This document shows, piece by piece, positions 59,519 through 64,000 of a stretch of DNA of 64,000 nt (its first letter is position 1; each line of letters begins with the position of its first letter). The DNA lies in the NCBI RefSeq assembly GCF_020171945.1, contig NZ_JAIVAP010000011.1, positions 89,067 to 153,066 on the forward strand, given 5' to 3'. This DNA is from Bacillus infantis. Lineage in GTDB: Bacteria; Bacillota; Bacilli; Bacillales; Cytobacillaceae. The position numbers and the translations under genes were made by a program. The notes beneath the pieces are model-generated. The model was not told the origin of the DNA and did no database searches. It saw nothing but the letters and a program-made list of their open reading frames with translations.

Positions 59519-60988
59519 ATGGCAGTTAAAAATCAAGTACAGCTTATCACATATCCAGACTCCCTCGGCGGCGATCTGAAAATGCTCAACAAAGTTATGA
59601 CAGAACATTTTGCTGATATTTTTAAAGGCGGCGTGCATATTCTCCCCCCTTTTCCATCCTCAGGCGACCGGGGATTTGCCCCGCTTACCTATCTTGAAAT
59701 CGACCCGGCATTCGGGGGATGGGAGGATATCCGGAAGATCGGGGAAAGGTTCGATGTCCTTGTCGATCTGATGGTCAATCATATCTCGCAGAAATCCGAG
59801 TACTTCCAGGACTTTTTGGCAAAAGGGCGCCAATCCAAGTATGCCGATCTGTTCATCACCCTTGACAAGCTTTGGGAAGACGGACAGCCTGTACAGGAGG
59901 ATATTGATAAAATGTTCCTGCGGAGGCCACTCCCATATTCTACCTTTACAATAGAGGAAACAGGCGAACAGGAGACAGTGTGGACCACTTTTGGCAAGAC
60001 AGATCCCTCTGAACAGATTGACCTTGATATCAAATCAGAGCAGGTCAGGCAGCTATTAACCGACTTCTTCACCAATTTCAAGGAGCAGAACGTGAAAATT
60101 GTCCGCCTTGATGCGGTCGGCTATGTCGTGAAAAAGCTCGGCACCAGCTGCTTCTTCGTTGAACCGGAAATTTACGAGTTCCTTGACTGGATCATGGAGC
60201 TGGCGAATTCCCTGGGCATCGAGCTTTTGCCGGAGGTTCATTCCCATTATTCCATTCAGTACAAGCTAGCGGAACACGGCTTCTGGATCTATGACTTTAT
60301 CCTGCCATACCGTGTCCTCGAGACCCTGATCAACAAATCAAGCAAAAACCTGGCTGATTACCTGAAGAACCGTCCGCATAAGCAGTTCACCATGCTCGAC
60401 TGCCATGACGGCATCCCGGTTAAGCCAGATCTTGACGGCCTGATTGATACAAAGGAAGCGAAAGACATTGTAGATGTCTGCCTTGAAAGGGGATCGAACC
60501 TGAGCCTGATCCTTTCTGAAGAACACAAGGCAGAGGATGGGTTTGATGTCCACCAGATCCGCTGCTCCTACTATTCCGTCCTGAACAGCGATGATGATGC
60601 TTATCTTGCTGCAAGAGCCATTCAATTCTTCACGCCGGGCGTCCCGCAGGTCTATTATGTCGGACTGCTTGCCGGTGAGAATGATGCGGAAAATGTAGCG
60701 CGCACCGGTGAAGGCCGCGAAATCAACCGCCATAACTTCACTCTTGATGAAATTGAAGGATCCCTGGAAAAGCCAGTCGTCCAAAGGCTCCTCCAGCTCA
60801 TTCGCTTCCGCAATGATTATGAAGCATTCAGCGGCGAATTCCAGGTCCTCGACTCCCCGGACAGCGAAATCCGCCTCTCCTGGCAAAACGGCAGCAAACA
60901 CTGCACCTTGTTCATTGACCTGGAAACGAACAAGAGTACCATTGAGTATGCCGGTGACAGCGGGGAAAAGACTGAGTATATCGTTTAA
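59519..60988 (+). CDS. gtfA: sucrose phosphorylase
   Basis: The 489-residue protein has the classic GH13 subfamily 18 start: NQVQLITYPDSLGGDLKML and GVHILPPFPSSGDRGFAPLTYLEIDP. Catalytic residues are Asp198 (IVRLDAVGYV), Glu239 (LLPEVHSHYS) and Asp297 (LDCHDGIPV). It splits sucrose with phosphate into glucose 1-phosphate and fructose, saving one ATP. The start lies 12 bases after the kinase gene with GGAGG upstream, so fructose release and phosphorylation are co-expressed. The same gene stands in the Streptococcus msm operon next to an ABC importer, matching this layout. Confidence 0.93.
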   Translation: MAVKNQVQLITYPDSLGGDLKMLNKVMTEHFADIFKGGVHILPPFPSSGDRGFAPLTYLEIDPAFGGWEDIRKIGERFDVLVDLMVNHISQKSEYFQDFLAKGRQSKYADLFITLDKLWEDGQPVQEDIDKMFLRRPLPYSTFTIEETGEQETVWTTFGKTDPSEQIDLDIKSEQVRQLLTDFFTNFKEQNVKIVRLDAVGYVVKKLGTSCFFVEPEIYEFLDWIMELANSLGIELLPEVHSHYSIQYKLAEHGFWIYDFILPYRVLETLINKSSKNLADYLKNRPHKQFTMLDCHDGIPVKPDLDGLIDTKEAKDIVDVCLERGSNLSLILSEEHKAEDGFDVHQIRCSYYSVLNSDDDAYLAARAIQFFTPGVPQVYYVGLLAGENDAENVARTGEGREINRHNFTLDEIEGSLEKPVVQRLLQLIRFRNDYEAFSGEFQVLDSPDSEIRLSWQNGSKHCTLFIDLETNKSTIEYAGDSGEKTEYIV

Positions 60989-61000
60989 ATTTAATATGAG

Positions 61001-61053
61001 TGTCAGGCACGCTAAAAAGACAGAATCCGGTAAAGTGTCTTTATAGCGTGCCA
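61001..61053 (+). terminator. terminator-like palindrome after gtfA, repeat-derived
   Basis: GGCACGCTAAAAAGACA (61006-61022) and TGTCTTTATAGCGTGCC (61036-61052) pair over 17 bp with one mismatch, followed by ATATTTTA. The GTGTCAGGCAC start and GTGTCTTT block tie it to the interspersed family, so a mobile palindrome may have become the operon terminator. Confidence 0.7.
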
Positions 61054-61238
61054 TATTTTATATTATGGCAACGAATGATATTAGGGCATAAAAGAAAGTA
61101 AAATTCTAGTAAATTTCCCGTGAATATTATTTCGCTATGTTCTGAATTCAAATAATTTTCTTTAAAACTAATAGATTTTGAATCTTTTACGTGCTATTAT
61201 TTTATTGTTTGTGATAGGGAATCTTAAGGGGGAAAATC

Positions 61239-63770
61239 ATGATGAAAAGAAAGTTTGGCAAAAAAGCAGTAGCTGGTGCAGCATTAGCTTTAGGATTAGT
61301 TATTCCGCAGGTTGCTCCAACTATTACGTACGCAGATGTAATGAATAGCAATGAAGACATTGTTAACCTCCGAATTGTTGAAACGACAGATATCCACTCA
61401 AATATTATGAATTATGATTATTACAAAGGTTCTTCAACAAATGCCTATGGATTAGCAAAAGCGGCAACTCTTATTAAAGATGTTCGTGCAGAAGCGGATA
61501 ACAGCATGCTGTTTGACAACGGAGACTTGATTCAGGGAAGCCCGCTTGGTGATTATGTATATAATAAAGGATTAATGAAGGAAGGCTATGTCCATCCTGT
61601 ATATAAAGCTATGAATCTGTTGGGATACGATGCCGCAACAGTTGGTAACCATGAATTTAACTATGGCCTGGAGTACCTTAACACAGCCCTGAAGGGTGCA
61701 GAATTCCCTTATGTTAATGCCAACGTAAAGAACACAAAGGGAGAAAATTATTTCATTCCTTATCAAATCCTCGAGAAAAAGGTTAAGGATACGGATGGGG
61801 AAGAGCATACAATTAAAGTCGGTGTAACCGGTTTCGTCCCTCAAGGGATCATGAACTGGGATGCTAAGCACCTTGAAGGAAAACTTGTTGTAGAAGATAT
61901 CGTGAAGTCTGCTCAAAAAGTAGTTCCGGAAATGAAGGCTGCCGGCGCTGATATTGTAGTAGTTTTATCACATTCCGGTATTGCCGAGTATGATCAGGAC
62001 GGTAAAATGAAAGAGTATGCTGAAGGAATTGAAAATGCTTCGTACTACCTGAGCAAGGTGGAAGGAGTCGATGCAATCCTGACAGGACATCAGCATCTAA
62101 TGTTCCCTAATGCAGAGAAGCCTTCTTTTGCTGATGGAAACGGAATCGATAATAAAAAAGGCACTATCAACGGAATTCCTACATTAATGCCGGGATCATG
62201 GGGAAATAACATCGGTTTAATTGATCTTAAAATTGAGAAGGTCAATGGCAAATGGGATGTTACTGATGGACAGGCTAAGCTTGATCCGATTACAGCTGGA
62301 GAAGTAACAGCTAAAGAAGATGCTGCTATTGTTTCTGCTGTAAAAGCTGAGCATGATGCAACTATTCAATATATGCAGACCCCGGTTGGTGAGCTTAAGG
62401 GCGATTTGAATACTTATTTCGGCCTGGTGAAAGATAATGCAGCGATGGAAATCTTAAACAGGGCTCAGACATGGTATGTGAAGGAATCCCTAAAGGACAC
62501 CAAATATAAGGACCTTCCAGTAATTTCTGCTGCAGCTCCATTTAAAGCAGGCCGTGGCGGAGTTGACGATTTCACTGATGTAAAATCAGGAACGATCGTC
62601 CTGAAAAACATCGCTGACCTGTATCTTTATGATAATAACGTAGTCAATGCAGTTAAAGTAAATGGTTCAACACTTAAAGAATGGCTTGAATGGTCAGCTG
62701 GACAATTCAATACGATTGATCCTTCCAAAACAGGGGAGCAGTCTCTAATCAACCCGGATTTCCCTACTTATAACTTCGATGTTATTGATGGTGTAACATA
62801 CGATATCGATGTTACGTCCAAGCCAAAATATGATAAAGGCCAGAATCTGATCAATGCGAATGCAAACCGCATCAAGAACCTGAAGTTTGATGGCAAGCCA
62901 GTAACTGCTGACATGGAATTCATTGTTGCAACAAATGACTACCGTGCAGCTGGAAGCAAGCTGATGAACCCAGGCGGAGTGAATACAGTCCTTAAAGCTC
63001 CGGATTCAAATCGTCAGGCTATGATGAGCTATGTAGTAGAAAATAAAACAATCGATGCATCTGTCAACAATAACTGGAATTTCACTCCGGTTAAAGCGAA
63101 TGTAACTTTCGAGTCTAACCCGAAAGCAGCAGAACTTGCTAAAGAAACAGACAACATCACTTATACGGGCAAAACGACAGAAAAGGGCTTTGGCGTATTT
63201 AAAATTGAGCTTGGTAAAGGCAATGAAGGCGGAGGTGCTGAAGAGCCTTCATTCAAGGATGTTCCTGCCAGCCACTGGGCAAGCGAATATGTCTATGGTT
63301 TAGCGAAGAAAGGCATCGTTAAAGGCAAGACGGCAACAGCGTTTGACCCGTCTGCAAATATTACCCGCGGCCAATTTGCGAGCCTGCTGGTTCGTTCTCT
63401 GGGACTTACAGCTAAAGGAAACTCACCATTCAAGGATGTATCCGGCGATTTGGCGAAGGAAGTAGCTGCTGCCTATGAGGCAGGCCTTACAAAAGGTGTA
63501 ACCACTAAAACATTTGAGCCAAACAAGCCGATTACCCGCGCACAAATGGCTGCAATGCTGATCCGTGCATATGAAAAAGAAAATGGTGCTGTTAAAGCAG
63601 AAGCTTCACAATTCACAGACCTCGGCAAATTGGATGCTGAAACAAAATCAGCCATTCAAAAAGCAGCGCAGCTCGGATTTGTAGAAGGATTTGGCGGCAA
63701 GCAATACAAGCCAAGCAATAAAGCAACCCGTGCCCAGGCAGCAAAAGTAGTATACCTTCTTGATAAGTAA
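61239..63770 (+). CDS. SLH-anchored 5'-nucleotidase / 2',3'-cyclic phosphodiesterase
   Basis: The 843-residue protein starts at ATG 61239 (or 61242) after AAGGGGG, with a signal peptide ending at about residue 32. The metallophosphoesterase domain follows: TTDIHSN (Asp51, His53), FDNGDLIQGSP (Asp93, Asp96), VGNHEFNYG (Asn137, His138), LSHSG and TGHQH. A C-terminal 5'-nucleotidase domain (about 370-630) holds APFKAGRGGVDDF and FIVATNDYRAAG. Three SLH motifs end the protein (about 668-843). It should release phosphate and nucleosides from extracellular nucleotides. The N-terminal order fits CpdB/YfkN-like enzymes. All metal ligands look intact. Confidence 0.9.
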   Translation: MMKRKFGKKAVAGAALALGLVIPQVAPTITYADVMNSNEDIVNLRIVETTDIHSNIMNYDYYKGSSTNAYGLAKAATLIKDVRAEADNSMLFDNGDLIQGSPLGDYVYNKGLMKEGYVHPVYKAMNLLGYDAATVGNHEFNYGLEYLNTALKGAEFPYVNANVKNTKGENYFIPYQILEKKVKDTDGEEHTIKVGVTGFVPQGIMNWDAKHLEGKLVVEDIVKSAQKVVPEMKAAGADIVVVLSHSGIAEYDQDGKMKEYAEGIENASYYLSKVEGVDAILTGHQHLMFPNAEKPSFADGNGIDNKKGTINGIPTLMPGSWGNNIGLIDLKIEKVNGKWDVTDGQAKLDPITAGEVTAKEDAAIVSAVKAEHDATIQYMQTPVGELKGDLNTYFGLVKDNAAMEILNRAQTWYVKESLKDTKYKDLPVISAAAPFKAGRGGVDDFTDVKSGTIVLKNIADLYLYDNNVVNAVKVNGSTLKEWLEWSAGQFNTIDPSKTGEQSLINPDFPTYNFDVIDGVTYDIDVTSKPKYDKGQNLINANANRIKNLKFDGKPVTADMEFIVATNDYRAAGSKLMNPGGVNTVLKAPDSNRQAMMSYVVENKTIDASVNNNWNFTPVKANVTFESNPKAAELAKETDNITYTGKTTEKGFGVFKIELGKGNEGGGAEEPSFKDVPASHWASEYVYGLAKKGIVKGKTATAFDPSANITRGQFASLLVRSLGLTAKGNSPFKDVSGDLAKEVAAAYEAGLTKGVTTKTFEPNKPITRAQMAAMLIRAYEKENGAVKAEASQFTDLGKLDAETKSAIQKAAQLGFVEGFGGKQYKPSNKATRAQAAKVVYLLDK

Positions 63771-63794
63771 AATGATGTGCGTGCCGCCCTGTGC

Positions 63795-63805
63795 GTGTCA
63801 GGCAC
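63795..63805. repeat. single arm GTGTCAGGCAC of the interspersed element
   Basis: An isolated copy of the terminal arm lies in the short interval between the nucleotidase stop and its terminator. No second arm is seen. Confidence 0.45.
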
Positions 63806-63852
63806 TTGAAATGTACACTACACCAGGATTTGTATGCGGATAAAGGACAATA

Positions 63853-63887
63853 GGAGGAGGCAGAGCATTGGCTCTGCCTTCTTTTTT
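63853..63887 (+). terminator. terminator of the nucleotidase gene (group II intron target)
   Basis: AGGCAGAGC pairs with GCTCTGCCT around ATTG, and the stem is followed by CTTTTTT. The presumed intron begins at the very next base. Confidence 0.88.
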
Positions 63888-64000
63888 GTGTGCCGGGCAT
63901 GTTCATCAACTAGGCGGTGCAAGTCCGCTATGGGCGTTGGGATATGCGAACCATTAGCTGAAGGCAAGGGTGTCCACGGTGACGTGGAATCTGAAGGAAG
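63888..64000 (+). mobile_element. 5' end of a bacterial group II intron (probably class C), continues past window
   Basis: The segment opens with GTGTGCC, matching the conserved 5' end GUGYG of group II introns, directly after a terminator stem and T tract. It goes on with GGGCGTTGGGATATGCGAAC, AGCTGAAGGCAAGGGTGTCC and GGAATCTGAAGGAAG, which match the domain I core found in bacterial group II introns. Class C introns are known to insert just after Rho-independent terminators. The reverse transcriptase gene and domains II-VI would lie beyond the window. Confidence 0.85.

Overview
The window comes from a chromosome of a low-to-mid GC Gram-positive spore-former relative, most likely a Bacillaceae member (Bacillus sensu lato). 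The evidence is strong AGGAGG ribosome binding sites, TTG starts, sigma-A promoters, PyrR and c-di-GMP-I leaders, an S-layer gene and many S-layer-homology (SLH) proteins. I cannot name the species. No tRNA, rRNA, CRISPR array or prophage was seen.

Layout. 1-3.4 kb: the tail of an SGNH esterase, a 21-bp periodic repeat array, and codBA (cytosine uptake and deamination) behind a PyrR-type attenuator. 3.5-6.7 kb: VanZ-like protein, a frameshifted phosphoribosyltransferase, a LysM protein and an M14 carboxypeptidase. 7.2-17.2 kb is a cell-surface region: the major S-layer protein, a PlcR/PapR-like quorum-sensing pair with a short pheromone gene carrying two copies of GLPSEH, an SLH/metallo-beta-lactamase protein with its DUF3006 partner, and two stalk-domain surface proteins. 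17.4-24.5 kb: a 2278-residue surface-anchored alpha-amylase/pullulanase preceded by LacI-family operator-like sites. 24.7 kb: a 48-residue zinc-ribbon ORF.

25.0-37.4 kb is an unusual catabolic operon behind twin TGTAACCGGTTACA operators: AtuA-family (DUF1446) protein, DUF4387 protein, ribokinase-like PfkB kinase, an LplB/LplC-type ABC importer with its lipoprotein, two ADP-ribosylglycohydrolase-family proteins, a LacI regulator and a tandem-duplicated esterase. Its substrate is unknown. 37.6-41.8 kb: a c-di-GMP-I riboswitch in front of a tandem nitrilase-fold protein and a chemoreceptor. 42.2-44.5 kb: an SLH-anchored HtrA-like protease. 44.6-51.8 kb (minus strand): an abg-type aminoacyl-glutamate uptake and cleavage operon with its own regulator.

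52.0-61.0 kb is an msm-like sucrose/alpha-glucoside operon: LacI regulator, binding lipoprotein, two permeases, alpha-glucosidase, fructokinase-like kinase and sucrose phosphorylase, with GAAAACGTTTTC-type operators. No ABC ATPase is present here or in the 25-kb operon, so both importers probably share an ATPase encoded elsewhere. 61.2-63.8 kb: an SLH-anchored 5'-nucleotidase/cyclic phosphodiesterase. Immediately after its terminator the window ends in what looks like the 5' end of a group II intron.

Themes: the surface layer is used as an anchor for at least five SLH proteins. Carbon foraging (starch, sucrose, unknown glycoside) is under LacI-type control. A family of GTGYCWGGCAC palindromic elements is scattered between genes, and two separate arrays share an exact 21-bp period.
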